A DNA stretch of 64,000 nucleotides from Pseudofabraea citricarpa (taxonomy: Eukaryota; Ascomycota; Leotiomycetes; Helotiales; Dermateaceae), in assembly GCA_029641185.1 (NCBI GenBank), contig JAPWGK010000022.1, positions 721,826 to 785,825 on the forward strand, written 5' to 3'. Shown here in pieces: positions 22,845-34,868 of the stretch. The translations under genes were made by a program, and so were the position numbers. Positions within the stretch are counted from its first letter, which is position 1; every line of letters starts with the position of its first letter. The notes beneath the pieces were generated by a model that was not told the DNA's origin, made no database searches, and saw only the letters and a program-made list of their open reading frames with translations.

Positions 22845-24143
22845 TCACTCGTCGTCCTTCTGTAAGCCTTGTCTTCCCCGGCCAATCCGGTCAGCGAGTC
22901 CCATGTCTCCAGCCTTCCGATGTAAACCATTAATAAAGTCCCCTTTGTCTCCATACTTGGAGGATTTCGCCCGGGATAGATCTTCTGCTTCGCGATCCGC
23001 CTTCTCCCGTTCTGCCAGAGCAGCCAGTCGCTTCTCGCGATCAATATCCAAACTAGAGGCATCTTGTTGCATAGCTGCTAACTTTCTTTGCCGTTCGGCC
23101 TCCCTGTCCTCAGTTGATTCTTGATGTTGTGGTCGACCGTTTCTTTGGCCATGTCCTCCACCACCCCGACCATTCTCGTATCGACCGTTTCTTTGGTTAT
23201 ACCCTCCTCCATTTCGACCATTCTCGTAACGAACGGAATCTTGCCTTCTATCAGTTCTTTGGTCTGGAAATGATTTGCGACGGTCGGGAGACCTTCGTCG
23301 TCGATCGGGAGATGGTGGCCCAGAGCCAGAGGATTTGGAATAAGACCTTCTTCGTCTATAGCTGTCTTTCCGTTCGTCGGTTCTTCTGCCACGGTCTTCG
23401 GGAGAAGCAGACCTTGGCCTTCGGTCTTGAGTGAGACTATCTCGTGTTCGTGCGGGTGATGGAGACCTCGAATATGAATCAGACCGGCGACGTCGATGTT
23501 CGGATCTGCTACTTCGGTGATCGCGCTCATCATCATCCCTACGTCTACGTTTGTGTCTCCGCTCGTCATCAGATCCGTCCCTGTGTCGGTGGTGATGTCG
23601 GTGGTGCTTCTTCTCTTTCTTTGCCTTGGGCTCTTCGCCCCCCGCTGCAATGGCCAACATCTGTCTCCTCTTGATCGGATCATTCATCATGGCTTCATAC
23701 GCAGCCTGCTCCTGGCGCTTGATGGCCAACATGGGGTCCTCCCGGACCTTCGCAGCTGTATCCCGTAGTGTATTCGCGTGCTGTAGAGCCATAAAGCTAT
23801 CCTCGGCAGCCTGCTTCTCTAACTTCTTGTGTTCTGTGCCCTTGATCAACCCGTCGATGCGCCTCTTGCCCAGCAAGTACCCTTCCATCTCCTCGGTAGT
23901 GCCTGCTTGTCCACTCGAGGGCCCTTGGTACATCCAGTCTACGCGATCAACTCGTTTCCTACTTCCTGCAGCTTCAAGCTTTTGCTGGATCTCCTCTTTG
24001 GCTCTCTCCTCCTTGAGCTCTTTGATTCTCTGCTCCGTTCTTTTACGCTCGTCCAGTGCCTTCTTCTCCTCTTCCCACACCCTCCGCTGATTGCTCATGA
24101 GCACGGGATGCCATGACTTCTTGAGATTGAGATCACCACCCAT
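22845..24143 (-). CDS. cwc25: pre-mRNA splicing factor Cwc25
   Basis: A spliceosomal step-one factor that acts after Prp2 to allow the first transesterification. It is a single exon of 432 aa. The start is the ATG of [13 protein letters not shown], the highly conserved N-terminus of the family (CIR_N domain); the upstream in-frame ATG at 24173 would add ten non-conserved residues. The N-terminal 60 residues form a charged helix ([20 protein letters not shown]). Next come the VDWMYQGP block, the [11 protein letters not shown] block, and a helical region to about residue 170. The C-terminal half is low complexity, rich in RS, RD and His (HHRHHHRHR and [10 protein letters not shown]), typical of splicing proteins, and ends in a more ordered [16 protein letters not shown] block. 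It shares a 494-bp upstream region with divergent CSN2. Confidence 0.95.
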   Translation of the reverse strand: MGGDLNLKKSWHPVLMSNQRRVWEEEKKALDERKRTEQRIKELKEERAKEEIQQKLEAAGSRKRVDRVDWMYQGPSSGQAGTTEEMEGYLLGKRRIDGLIKGTEHKKLEKQAAEDSFMALQHANTLRDTAAKVREDPMLAIKRQEQAAYEAMMNDPIKRRQMLAIAAGGEEPKAKKEKKHHRHHHRHRDGSDDERRHKRRRRDDDERDHRSSRSEHRRRRSDSYSRSPSPARTRDSLTQDRRPRSASPEDRGRRTDERKDSYRRRRSYSKSSGSGPPSPDRRRRSPDRRKSFPDQRTDRRQDSVRYENGRNGGGYNQRNGRYENGRGGGGHGQRNGRPQHQESTEDREAERQRKLAAMQQDASSLDIDREKRLAALAEREKADREAEDLSRAKSSKYGDKGDFINGLHRKAGDMGLADRIGRGRQGLQKDDE

Positions 24144-24637
24144 GTTGACGGTACGTAGGGAGTTCGCGGTCAAGGCCTAAGAGTGGCGTAAGGAAGTGGT
24201 AAGTGCCGGTTGCTTGCGAGAACTGGCGGTATGTGGATTGAAAGGGGTTGCTAGAAGCAAGAACCAGCAGCGGCTAGGAAATGGTCAAGTGCACGCCGTC
24301 AATGTTCGTAGTCTGTTGGTTGATGTATGGAATCGTGTATGCGACACTGAAAAGAAAGCCTCGAGTGACAAGGCCATCCACCCAAGCCTTGAAGAGCCTG
24401 AAATCGTGGGGCTGGAGCGCTGACTAGCGTGGCCGCGGTGCTAAATTACATAATCTACAGCCTCACCTTCGCCAGCTCGGACCATCCAAATTGTAGGCAA
24501 ACACGCAGCCTTGGAGCTTCAACCTCAATCCGCAATCACCCCAATTCTCCACCACGCGCAACCCTTTTGCCATCTGATTTCCTGAGTCCCCTTGATCAGT
24601 CACATTCTCAACTTCAACATAATTCAACTGCGCCATC
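24144..24637. promoter_or_regulatory. bidirectional promoter region, cwc25/csn2
   Basis: A 494-bp gap lies between two divergent start codons. No TATA box is apparent. A CT/CA-rich stretch precedes the CSN2 start, as is common in housekeeping fungal promoters. Shared regulation is inferred from arrangement only. Confidence 0.5.
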
Positions 24638-26220
24638 ATGTCTGACGATGAGGACTTTATGCAGGATTCCGATCAGGAGGGGTACGTCCAGCTTCTAACT
24701 TGCTCCTTCCCACTCTAACAGCGCCAGGTATGACTTTGAGTACGAGGAGGATGACGACGAGGATGGTGGAGATGTTGATATCGAAAACAAATACTATAAT
24801 GCCAAGCAGATGAAGGCCACCGACCCCGAGGACGCGATTGCAGAATTCTTGGGTGTTCCGGCGCTGGAGGAGGAGAAAGGTGATTGGGGATTCAAGGGCC
24901 TCAAACAAGCCATCAAACTCGAGTATAAGATGGGACAGTATGACAAGGTACGAGATCATTCACAATGAAACCATGACAATTCCTGACCAAGCGCAGGCTG
25001 TCGAGCACTACGCCGAACTCCTGACCTACGTCAAATCCGCCGTCACACGAAACTATTCCGAGAAGTCGATCAACAACATCCTTGATTACATAGAGAAGGG
25101 TTCAGAGGATCCCGATGCTGCACATTGCATGGAAGCCTTCTATTCTCAGACCCTACAATCTTTCCAGAGCACCAACAACGAACGCCTGTGGCTAAAGACG
25201 AATATCAAGCTCTCCAAGCTCCTGCTAGACCGCAAAGAATACAGCTCAGTCACCAAGAAGTTACGGGACCTCCACAAAGCATGCGAGCGGGAGGATGGCT
25301 CGGAAGATCCTAGCAAAGCAACCTATTCGCTGGAGATCTATGCACTGGAAATTCAGATGTACGCTGACACGAAGAACAACAAACAACTGAAGAGACTCTA
25401 CCAAAGAGCCCTGCTTGTCAAATGCGCAGTTCCACACCCCAAGATCCAGGGAATTATCCGAGAGTGTGGAGGCAAGATGCATATGAGCGAGGAGAATTGG
25501 AGGGGCGCTTACTTCGACTTTTTCGATGCCTTCAAGAATTATGACGAGGCTGGGTCTTTGCAGCGCATCCAAGTTCTCAAGTACCTAGTTCTCACAACCA
25601 TGTTGATGAAGTCAGACATCAACCCTTTCGATTCACAAGAGACCAAGCCCTACAAGAACGATCCTCGCATTGCTTCCATGACCGATCTTGTTGATGCATA
25701 TCAACGAGACGACATCCACCGATATGAGTCGGTGCTGAAGAACAACCAGGACCTTATGTCGGATCCTTTCATCGCCGAGAACATTGACGAGGTGACGAGA
25801 AACATGAGAACGAAGGCGGTCGTGAAGCTGATTGCACCCTACACGCGGTTCAATCTTGCATTTATTGGAAAGCAACTGAAGATTCCGGTGTCGGAGGTAC
25901 AAGACATTCTTGGCTTTCTGATTGTCGATAAGAAGGTGATTGGCAAGATCAACCAGCAAGACGGCACGGTCGAGATTGAAGACAACAGCGACGCAGAGCG
26001 CCTCAAGGCCATGCAGGAATGGAGCACCGCCCTCGAGTCCCTCTATCGAACCGTCTTCTCGGACTCCGAGGGCTTCAAGACGCAAGAGGTCGCTCAGATT
26101 GGTGACGACAGTGATAACGCTGCCGCGGCCCCCATGTCCAATTATCCACCTGGCGGGCGCCATGTCAAGCACGGCGGAAGAGGCCGTGGGGGCAGGAAGG
26201 GTTTTGTGGGCGCCTTCTGA
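24638..26220 (+). CDS. csn2: COP9 signalosome subunit 2 (PCI domain)
   Basis: A scaffold subunit of the COP9 signalosome, which removes Nedd8 from cullins; in fungi the complex links light, development and secondary metabolism. Exons 24638-24681, 24722-24947 and 24997-26220 give 497 aa. The acidic N-terminus MSDDEDFMQDSDQEG continues with FEYEEDDDEDGG, IENKYYNAKQMK and EEEKGDWGFKGLKQ, the classic CSN2 opening. A TPR-like helical array follows. The PCI winged helix is at about residues 330-430 (IAPYTRFNLAFIGKQLKIP, VQDILGFLIVDKKVIGKINQ). A Gly/Arg tail HGGRGRGGRKG closes the protein, as in many fungal orthologues. The first intron has tandem acceptors 6 nt apart (ending at 24721 or 24727), so two isoforms differing by two residues are possible. 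Confidence 0.96.
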
Positions 26221-26803
26221 TGGGAGTGCTCGCAGCGTCTGTCTCTCAGTTTCGATCTTCGGTTGTGTGCAATAGTGCTTGACTGATGCTGTCATACGTT
26301 ACGGCATGGTTCCGCACGCACAGGGGCATGGCGATTTAGATGGATCTGGAGTTGGGAGCCGGACCGGAATAGTTCTGGCGGGGGGTTCACGTTACGATAC
26401 GATACGATACGACAGGCAGGCCATTATGGAGTAGATAGTCGCTCTCGCAGATGGCAATTGCAGATGGATTGCATGGGCCGGGGATGGAGGAGGTGATTGG
26501 CGCGAATGCAAGCGACTGCAGCGAATGCACAGGACGTCAGGATCCGGGCAAGCGCACACTGCATGCCTCTGTTGTTGTGCCAGTGCCCAGTGGCCAGGGC
26601 GTAGGGATAGCCGTTAGTAGGCTGCCTTACGAATGGATACTGGCGATAGCAGGACAGCCCGCTGTCGAATGGGATGGCAGATGGTCAATGGCAGATGCCA
26701 ATAGCGTAGTAGTAACAATCAAGTGTGTCGTCCCCCTTAAGCGTCGACGTCGGCTGCAAGCCGTAGATGTGAGATTGGCCGGGAAGAATTAACGAGCAGA
26801 TGG

Positions 26804-26851
26804 CTACACAGCTACACAGCTACACAGCTACACAGCTACACAGCTACACAG
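26804..26851. repeat. CTACACAG tandem repeat, six copies
   Basis: Six perfect 8-bp units stand head to tail and end in CTATAG. This is a small perfect satellite, not part of any coding region. Confidence 0.95.
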
Positions 26852-27231
26852 CTATAGTTTTAGTGATAGCGACAGTACAGAGTCTTCAGAGTCTTCAGCG
26901 GGGAGGTGTTCCTATTGGTGGCAAGCGAGCGATGTCTCTCTCGGGCCGGGCAATAGTCATGTAACGCAGATGTGCGCTGGACTGCCAATAGGGACAGCAG
27001 CAAAGCACACCAGTTGTTGGATTCTTGCATGGCCGTGGAGCATGGAGCATAGAGCATGGAGCATGGAGGTAGAAGAAGGACCCGCTGCCGACGTTGGACA
27101 TTACTATTCCCATGGAAATAAGAGGAAGAAGGCCCAACCGCCAACCCCCAATCCGCTACCGGTACCCCTACCATGCCCCCCTCCTTCCTCCTTCCCCCAT
27201 CGGCCCAAAAATCAAGACTCTCTCTCTCTGT

Positions 27232-27268
27232 CTTTCTTTCTTTCATTCTTTCTTTCTTTCTTTCCCTC
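27232..27268. repeat. CTTT microsatellite
   Basis: Near-perfect CTTT units with one CATT interruption. Confidence 0.9.
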
Positions 27269-28463
27269 CCCCTCTCCTGACTCCTGAGCACCTGCGACAC
27301 GGGACAGGTCACATCTCACCGATGGGTCATGGTTGCCGTGACCTGGGGACGGTAATTGGGGATGTGACTGATCGCGAGGGGGTGCAGGTGGCTTTCTCGT
27401 CTCGTCGATTTTGCTCCGAACAGACGCCTTTACCGCGCGGGTACCGCTCCCGGATCCCTCTCTTCTTGATCTTTCTGTACCGGAGCCAGTCGCTACAGCA
27501 ATATCAACGGGCCTGGCCGGGTACGACTCTTGCTGGGGAGGGGGGGGCCCTGGCGAGAAACGAATCGCCGGATACGCTGTAGCCAATCCACAGGCCTGGC
27601 GAGCCGGGACGCGGAGGGAGCTACAGTGGACCAGTGGACCAGTGGACGGCCCTACAGGCTACGAGCCACTGTACTGTACAGGCCCTACAGCACAGTGCAG
27701 TACAGTACAGGACAGTGCTGTATGCCGGCGGGGAACCGGCCGACCCTCGTTCCATTATTATTGCCATAGCCAGCCAAAGCCATTGCCATCGCCATCGCTA
27801 TTGCCATTGATACTCCTACAGGATACTGCATTGCTACCTGCCAGTACCAAGTACCTCTCGACTACTTCCTTCCTTGTCTCCCTCCTCCCCCTTAACCCCC
27901 TGAGCCCCTCCACTCGCGTATAGGTACCCTACTGGACTCGCCCCCGGCCCCCTCGCGTGTCTCCCCCCCACACCGTCACACACAGGTACTCAAATACCTC
28001 CTTACAGTAAGATATACTCGCAGCTCTCGGAGAAATCCCGTAGACGCGGGGCTACCCTCCTCGATTGGGCGAGGCCGTGTTGGATATCCAGTCTGGCATG
28101 ATACGACACGACGTCTCTGAGAATCCAACACTTTGACAGGCAAAATGATCCTGGGTCGCCGGTTGATGAAGAATGCTCGACAGACATAAAAGGAACATGA
28201 AGAACTCGGCTCCAGATCAATCCTTCTTCTCCTCTTCCGCGGTGCGTGAAGGAAGCAGCCACTGAGAGCAGGACAGCGCAACAGCAGCAGCAGCGTCGTC
28301 ACTTACTGCACGCCGAACCAACCAACCAACCAGTCAACCAGCTCGCTATCCAGTAGGCTACAAGCATCCTCTACAGGGCTACAGTACAGCCTACCGCCTA
28401 CCGCCTACCCTACAGTCAACAGCCTACCTAGGTACTCTACAGTCCAGTGCAGTCCAGTCCAGT

Positions 28464-28528
28464 ACATCATACATCATACATCATACAGCATACAGCATAC
28501 ATTATACAGCATACATTATACAGCATAC
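28464..28528. repeat. CATCATA/CAGCATA 7-bp tandem repeat
   Basis: About nine imperfect 7-bp units drift from CATCATA through CAGCATA to CATTATA. This looks like slippage with point mutation. Confidence 0.8.
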
Positions 28529-28977
28529 CTACCTACTACAGCCGACACGCGGGAAATCACCCCCCCCTCCCCTCCTTCCCCATCCTTCTGCCGAGGAAAT
28601 AAATCGCCCAGCATCGCATCGCCAGCATCGCCAGCATCCGTACGGTAGGGGGTACTCGTACCTAATACTGTACCGTACCGTACTGTAGCCTTATTTTAGC
28701 CTGCTCACCTCACCTCCTCCTTCTCTCTCCCTCTCTTCCTCTTCCTCTTCCTCTTCACTCCCCCCCACCCAGGCAGAGGCAGGGCCAAAATCATCCCCAC
28801 CACCTTGCTGCAAATCCGCCCACACACACGCTTCACACAGACCACACAGACCACACAGACCTGATCACGGCTGACGGCTCAGCTCGCCAAAAAAGCACCC
28901 ACCACCACCAACCCACCCCATCCATCATCCCTCCATCCATCATCAACCGACCATCGTCAATCGTCAATCGTCACAAG

Positions 28978-29023
<46 letters not shown>

Positions 29024-29040
29024 TCGTCTGTTCGTCTGTC
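28978..29040. repeat. CTGT tetranucleotide microsatellite
   Basis: About 15 units of CTGT, the last few with T-to-C interruptions (TTCG). It lies directly upstream of the otubain start, probably in its 5' UTR, and is open in the otubain frame but without an ATG. Confidence 0.92.
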
Positions 29041-29066
29041 CCTCACATCGCTACTCCTCTCCTACT

Positions 29067-30848
29067 ATGTTCCAGCCACAGCCCTCCCCCTTCACCTCCT
29101 TCTCTCCATATCCTGTCCCCGGACCTGCTGCCGGCCCAGCGTCACCTCCATCGCCCTTTACCTACCAGCCGAACTCGGGAGGAGTCGTCGACAGTGGAGG
29201 TCCGACGCTTTTCCGAGATCCAGTCTTTAGCCCTCCCACGGGCCTGCCCTTCCACAGTCCACCGCAACCTCGACGGCGTCCCCGCGGCAAGATGGAAGAC
29301 CACCAGACCCCCGACGACATCGCGGCCCAGGAGAGCATGGCAGCGAGCTACAGCAGCAGCAATAGCAACAGCAATAACCTCACGCCCGCCGTACGATACT
29401 TTCGCGAGGCTGACATGTTCCACAGGCTAACATGGGCGTAGGGTCCGCTGGTGGGCGAGAAGAAGAGCAGCGTTGCCATCGCGGAAGAATATGCAAAGGC
29501 TGACCCCATCTACGTGGCCAAGACAGCTGTGATGACCCCTCCCATCGTCGATGCGAATTCTACTGATTGCCCGACAGCATCTGCCTCAGATCTACTCGCA
29601 TTATCGCCCCATAGCAGGTGATGGAAACTGTGGATGGAGGGGTGAGTCTTGATCTTGTTCTGCCGTGCGTCCCACCCATCTCGAGCGGCTGCTAATGCGC
29701 CTCTAGCCATCGCCTTCTCCTACCTCGAGACGCTGCTCCGAACTGGCGATAAGGGAAGGCTGCAGGAGGAGATTGCTCGCATGAGGTCCCTGGATAATAT
29801 GCTGGTCAAGATTGGTGGCTTTGAGGATTGGATGATCGAGGACTTCACCGAGTACACGCATGAGCTCTTGAGGCAACTTGCAGATTTGGTCCACGACCCG
29901 GAGCAGGGCTTGATATTGATCTCGCAGAGGCTCAATGAGGATGGCATTTCGAGCTCCATCGTCTATCACTTGCGGATGCTGGCCAGCTCGTGGCTGAAAG
30001 GGAATCCCGACACCTACAGTGGCTTCATCCAGGATGGGAACGGGGTGCAGGGATACTGCAATATTCTGCAGTCAGTGAACCAGGAGATTGATCATCTCGG
30101 CATGACACTCCTCATCGATGTTCTCCTCAAGCCAATTGGCATATCCGTGGAGATTGTCTACTTGGACCGCAGCGAGGGAACGGAGGCGAACACGCATGTC
30201 ATACAGGAAGTGGACGCGAATGGCGTTCCCGTGAACCCAGATTGCCCAAGGATTTACTTGCTCTATCGGCCCGGTCACTACGACGTTCTCTACAAAGAGC
30301 TGGTACCCCTGCCCGGGCACCAGAACCTTCAAGTCAATCGAGCAACATCCTTCAGCCAACAACACTCCATTCAGGAGACACCGGCTGTGGGTAACTCGTA
30401 CAGTTTCGATTATAGCATGCTTGCCAGCATCCCAGGCTTCAACATGTCCGCGCCCCATGCTGCCTATGCCCCGTCATATTCGGTCCCGGAGTTTGCTCCG
30501 TCGCCAATGAGCGCATCCATCTCCCCCATCTCTCCCGGTGCATCCTCGATTACAAGTACATCGAATAGCTTCCCTCTTCCCTCAAAAACACCGTTGCATC
30601 TATCTCACCTTCCACTACAACCGTCTCCACCCACCGGAGCGACCTCCTCTTTCCGGCCCAGCAAATACAACTGGGAAGCGGCAAGTGACTGGCAAGACAA
30701 CGCACCCTCGCTACAGACGACCGCGTTCAAGAACAGCCACTTCAACACGGCACACTACAACAATCAAAATTTCCAACCCGAGCAGTGGACGCCGGACTCA
30801 GAGGAGAGTGGCGGTAGCGGCGGCGGAGGTCGGAAGAAGAGTCATTGA
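29067..30848 (+). CDS. otubain-type ubiquitin thioesterase (OTU, peptidase C65)
   Basis: A deubiquitinase of the OTUB1/otubain group. Exons 29067-29390, 29442-29528, 29578-29641 and 29707-30848 give 538 aa. Residues 1-108 form a Pro/Ser-rich disordered leader. The catalytic domain covers about 115-365: SSVAIAEEYAKADPIYVAKTA, LPQIYSHYRPI, then GDGNCGWRAIAFSYLE with Asp152 and nucleophile Cys155, and RPGHYDVLY with catalytic His349. A Pro/Ser/Gly-rich tail ends in GGSGGGGRKKSH. The two small middle exons carry the ubiquitin-binding and catalytic blocks, and all phases agree. The start is the first ATG; the upstream CTGT repeat is open in frame but has only TTG. Human OTUB1 is about half this length, so the disordered ends are the main difference. 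K48-linkage preference would be expected from the family. Confidence 0.93.
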
Positions 30849-31946
30849 GCTGAAGCCCCCTTTTTCTTTTAACCATGTAGCATCAGAATGGAGAGAGTAT
30901 GATGAAGACGAAGAAAAAAACCAACTCACGAGTTGCACGAAAAGAACGATATGGCATGGTACGATCCATGGTTGCATCCAGAGAAACAGAGAGAAACAGA
31001 CAGAGATAAAGAGTTGCGAGAGAGCAAGAAGATGAAGCAAAAAATTTGACTTGGGGCGAACGTTCGATTGAATAATGGGGTTCGCCTGGTTGGAGATGCC
31101 CAATAACAATGGCGATGGCGATAAGGGGATCGGTCTGGTCTGGTTTGGCGTTCAACAACGAATGAATGATTTGATTTGATGCAGTTCTTGAGCGGGTTTC
31201 TTTCTTCTTCTTATTCTTCTTCCTTCTGTCTTTCTCTTTCTCTTCAATCGATTACCCCTTCTTAACTTTACCTGGCATTTTTTGTTTTTTTTTGTCTTCC
31301 GCGTTTTGTTCCTCGGCTTTTTTTTTTTTTTTTTTTTTTGATAATGATATTATACGTTTGCCTGGGAATATGATTTAAATCGAGTGCTGAAGTTCGGGTT
31401 GGATCACCTTTTTGTTTTTGGCTCCTGGCTTTTGCGTTTCCGTCTTGCTTTATTAATGGATGAAAAAGGAAACTTGACTTGGTTTAGTTGATGCTTTGCT
31501 TATTTGTTGGGTTGGTCTGGTTAGCGAGCAAGCGTGCGAGGATACGGATATGCGTGTGGGTCTATTTTGTGCTGAAGATCAAGTCTTCGTGCTTTATTTG
31601 TCGTTTTCCCTGTCTTTCTTTTTCATTCCCAAGATTCTCGAGTTTCTTAAGCGGGATTGAGAGAGTAGGGAGCAGGAGGTAGGGAGACGGAAAAGTGCTT
31701 CTACGTATTTGCATGTATTCTGTTTTTGCTATGCTCTTTTTCTTTTCAAAAGAAGAAAAAAAAGAAAACAGAGGGGGAGAAAACAAAGTTAATGGCATTA
31801 ACTAACTAGGTATCTTACAGCTTGGAATGATATTGATATTGATATCGAACTTTAAGTGAGAGGAAAATTGACAGTGAGGTATGCACAAAACAAACTCCAC
31901 CCCCCTCCTCTCCCACAAATTACCTCCCGATTTCCTCCTTCCTTCA
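30849..31946. other. intergenic between convergent otubain and MFS genes
   Basis: About 1.1 kb, T-rich on the plus strand, with a 22-T run at 31318-31339. Both 3' UTRs lie here. Open frames are low complexity; none is called. Confidence 0.6.
31318..31339. repeat. poly-T tract, 22 bp
   Basis: An uninterrupted run of 22 thymines in the otubain/MFS convergent spacer. Confidence 0.95.
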
Positions 31947-34094
31947 CTATCCAGCACAGTAACCACTCCTCGCCCTCATTCTCTCTCCATACCTCCACAA
32001 CAAAAACGGTGCAGGCAGTCCAATAACCAAGGCCACACCCGCAATCAACGCGTTCCCCCACTGATTACCCAACGCGCCATACATAGCCGGAGCGAAGAGC
32101 GGAAACCCAAAGCCGGCCATGGTACGCACGAACGCTGCCGCGCCCGTCGCGGATGCCGAGTACGTCGTGTACGCGTCGACGACGTACGCTTGTGCACACT
32201 GGAAGCATATGATACATCCCGTGCCGAAGATGAGGGCACCAACGTTGGGGACGAGGAACTTTAGGTAGTATATGTTAGCTTTTGTGTCTGTCAAGCAAGA
32301 GAAAAGATTGGCTTCAAGAGCGGCAGGAGGGTCTGACGGACGTGGATCTCAGGACGTGCAGTGAATCCGTAGATGAGGAGGCCGATTGGGACCAGTAGAC
32401 CACCGGGCACCATGAGAGGTACGCGGAACTCTGGTCGGCCTTCCTCCGTGTGGTATTTCTTCTTGAGCCGGTTGTAGATCTACTCGTTACGTTAATACAT
32501 CTTCCAGGTTGCGGCAAAGGAGGAAAGGAGAGAGAGAGAATACTTACACCATCCATTAGAGGAGCGCAGATTTGGAGACCAATGACAAATCCAATGCCAA
32601 GAGAGAGGTAGTTCAGACTGGCTATATCGACGGGTTGTAGGTAGATCTTCTCGAAGATGTCAGAGAATGTCGAAAGCCTGTTGGATGGTTAAGTATGTGT
32701 GATGACGATTTAACAGAACCACCTACACGAGATACATCAAACCATACACGTAGCCTCGATACAACGCAAGAACCTGGATCGTCGGCTGCGTAAATAGCAT
32801 GATAAAAGGTCTCTCGAGATTATGCCATAAATTCTGGAGGAATGTCTCGTCGGTATCGAATTCCGTATGCAGGTTTTCATTGCCCGTCTCCTTGCGTAAC
32901 TTTTTGGCTTTCGTCGCTAGGATCTTGGGCGCGTACGTTTCTTTCAGGAAGAGCGTTGCCATTAACTGTACGAATCCATCGGCTATTGAAGTGCCCCAGA
33001 ACACCCAGCGCCAGGTTGTGTTCTTGGTTGTGAATCCTCCAGCTTTGGAGGGTTTGTTAGTGGTGTTCATTTCTCTTTGTCAAGCCATGCTTGCTGAAAT
33101 ATTAATGCTTACCGATAGGACCGACTATTTTCTGGCAGTTAGCGAGCATTCAGGTAATAGTGGAGAACGATTGGACACAAATCACAGAGTGCCGTATTTA
33201 CCACGTACTCGATGGGCCCAGAAAGGGCGCGAGAGAATAAATAGCCAATGCCTTGCCTCTTTCTTCAGCTTTCCAGCAATCAGTGAGCACACCACCACCC
33301 AACTTCAAAAGCCATTAGCATAATGTCCCCGGTTCCAAATGTGGGTTAACTAACAGCCTGAGGAGCACTCGCACCCAATCCACTCAAGAACCTCAGTGCC
33401 ATCATCTGCTGTTTCGACTGAGCAAAACCACAGGCTGTGTTAAAGACCAAGAACCACATATTCGACCACTGCAGCACCACAACACGGCCATAGATTTCAG
33501 AGAGCGGACCGAGGATAAACGGACCAATGGCATAAGCGAGGAGAAATATCGACATCACCAGGGCCTTCTCAATCTGGCTGGTAATGCCAAATTCGGTTGC
33601 GATAGTCGTTAATGCTGGAGCTACCATGGTTGATGCAAGTGGGGATATGAAGGTGAATGATGCTACGATTATGGTAGCTGACCAACGGCTTCGTCGGGGC
33701 CAGTTGAGTGGATTAGCTGGATCATCGGGCCCAGACCACGTAACCTGCACATTTCTTCAGTAAGCAAAGCACATCCCAGCTGTTCGAGTTTTCATACCAA
33801 ATCTTTATCTTCAACATCTTTCAGGCTTCCTGATCCTGTGGAACTTCTTCTATCATCGGAATATCCATGTTCTGGCACGGGCCAGAAGGTGTAGCCTCTA
33901 GATCGTTGAGCTCGGCCTTGGCCTTGAGGGTCTTTCAACATCTGCCATTCCTCGTCTTCTTCCAGTCTCTGACCACCAAGGATCTCCCGATACGAAGATC
34001 GGTAGGATCGAGATCGAAAGGCTATCTGCGGAAGAGCAAAATTTCTGAATGATGGTAGCCTACTAACTGGAACTCCTGGCCGTCGTGGAGCCAT
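31947..34094 (-). CDS. MFS multidrug-type transporter (DHA1-like)
   Basis: A 12-helix proton antiporter of the major facilitator superfamily in the plasma membrane, similar to fungal drug/polyamine exporters. Eight exons give 562 aa: 33798-34094, 33355-33744, 33209-33302, 33113-33124, 32727-33042, 32548-32677, 32342-32479 and 31947-32258. Exon 4 is only 12 nt. After a 100-residue soluble N-terminus, helix 1 begins at SATIIVASFTFISPLASTMV. The family signature LGPLSEIYGRVVVLQ follows, with LRFLSGLGASAPQALGGG and LAPFLGPSIGPIAGGF (motif C region), WRWVFWG, then a long cytosolic loop with charged residues and the LVDAYT-like block VVDAYTTYSASA near the end. The last intron uses an unusual GTCCGT donor. 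The substrate is unknown. It shares a 0.8-kb upstream region with divergent glycerate kinase. Confidence 0.93.
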
Positions 34095-34868
34095 TGTGTA
34101 TGTATTAAGTGATCGATACCAGTGATGATAAAATAATGGGTTGCACCTCAAGTTATGCAATTGGACTTCACAACCTTGGCAACCCTATTTGTATCGTTAA
34201 TCTAGTCTGGAAGTTCGCCACGACCCGATGACATACCGAGAATACACTTCACTCTCACTCATCGTAAACTTGAAAAGAGCACCATTTCAGCGACCAGAGA
34301 GTTAGAAAATACTATGGGAGCTGAAAGTCATCAGGGGTATTGCCTGTATGTTACACTGTCCGTCTCGGCCTACATCCGAGGCACTCGCATCGAATAACCA
34401 CATAACGGTAGCCGAGGAGCACAAAGCTATCTGTTTCAGCATTTTGATAGACGAGTAAGTGCATGAATAAGTGCCAAGAACCCAGAAATACAGACAATAT
34501 CCATCACATCCTCGGTTCCCCATCTTTGTCTATGGTTTGCCAATGAAACTTTGTACTTGCGAGAGCTCATGCGATTCGGTACACAGTCCGCGCAAACCTC
34601 CAAGCGCCATGACAGAACGGAGTCACGTCCGTTCGTAGGTTTTCGATGAACATATCGTCATCCTGATCGGTTTTCGGGTTCCGACTCTCAGCGTGGCATC
34701 TTAAAATTTTGATCCCATCCTTGTGCACAATTCATGCGAATAGTAGTAAGAATTAGGCACGACTGTCGATGTCATAGCAGAATAAAACGGTTGAAAGGTA
34801 GACTGGCAGACCCTCGACTTGGAGTTTTGATATCAGTGTTTGATTTTCAATCCACTTCCCAAATCAAA
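34095..34868. other. divergent upstream region, MFS and glycerate kinase
   Basis: About 770 bp between the two start codons. The glycerate kinase frame stays open upstream to 34734, but the residues there do not look like the family, so the promoter and 5' UTR are placed here. No TATA box stands out. Confidence 0.55.

Larger units (their letters stand above)
26221..29066. other. long repeat-rich intergenic region upstream of the otubain gene
   Basis: About 2.8 kb full of short tandem repeats: GATAC near 26392-26411, CTACACAG at 26804-26851, CTTT at about 27232-27268, TACAG/CCAG repeats at about 27640-27720 and 28370-28470, CATCATA/CAGCATA at 28464-28528 and CTGT at 28978-29040. Several long open frames occur but are low-complexity and mutually overlapping. 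I see no gene. The part next to 29066 is CT/CA-rich and is likely the otubain promoter and 5' UTR. Confidence 0.6.

Noticed and set aside
25633..26295. 220-codon minus-strand open frame
   Set aside because: Antisense to the conserved CSN2 PCI region.
28980..29066. N-terminal extension of the otubain gene with a Ser-Val-Cys-Leu repeat
   Set aside because: It is encoded by the CTGT microsatellite and has no ATG; the first ATG is at 29067.
30849..31110. Open frames downstream of the otubain gene
   Set aside because: 3' UTR low-complexity sequence, without a domain.
33125..33131. Acceptor CCAG before AAAATAGTCGG in the MFS gene
   Set aside because: It breaks the reading frame; the AAAATAG acceptor seven bases later restores the conserved GPSIGPI.
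34734..34868. Upstream start for glycerate kinase
   Set aside because: The 45 added residues do not resemble the family; ATG 34869 precedes the conserved opening.
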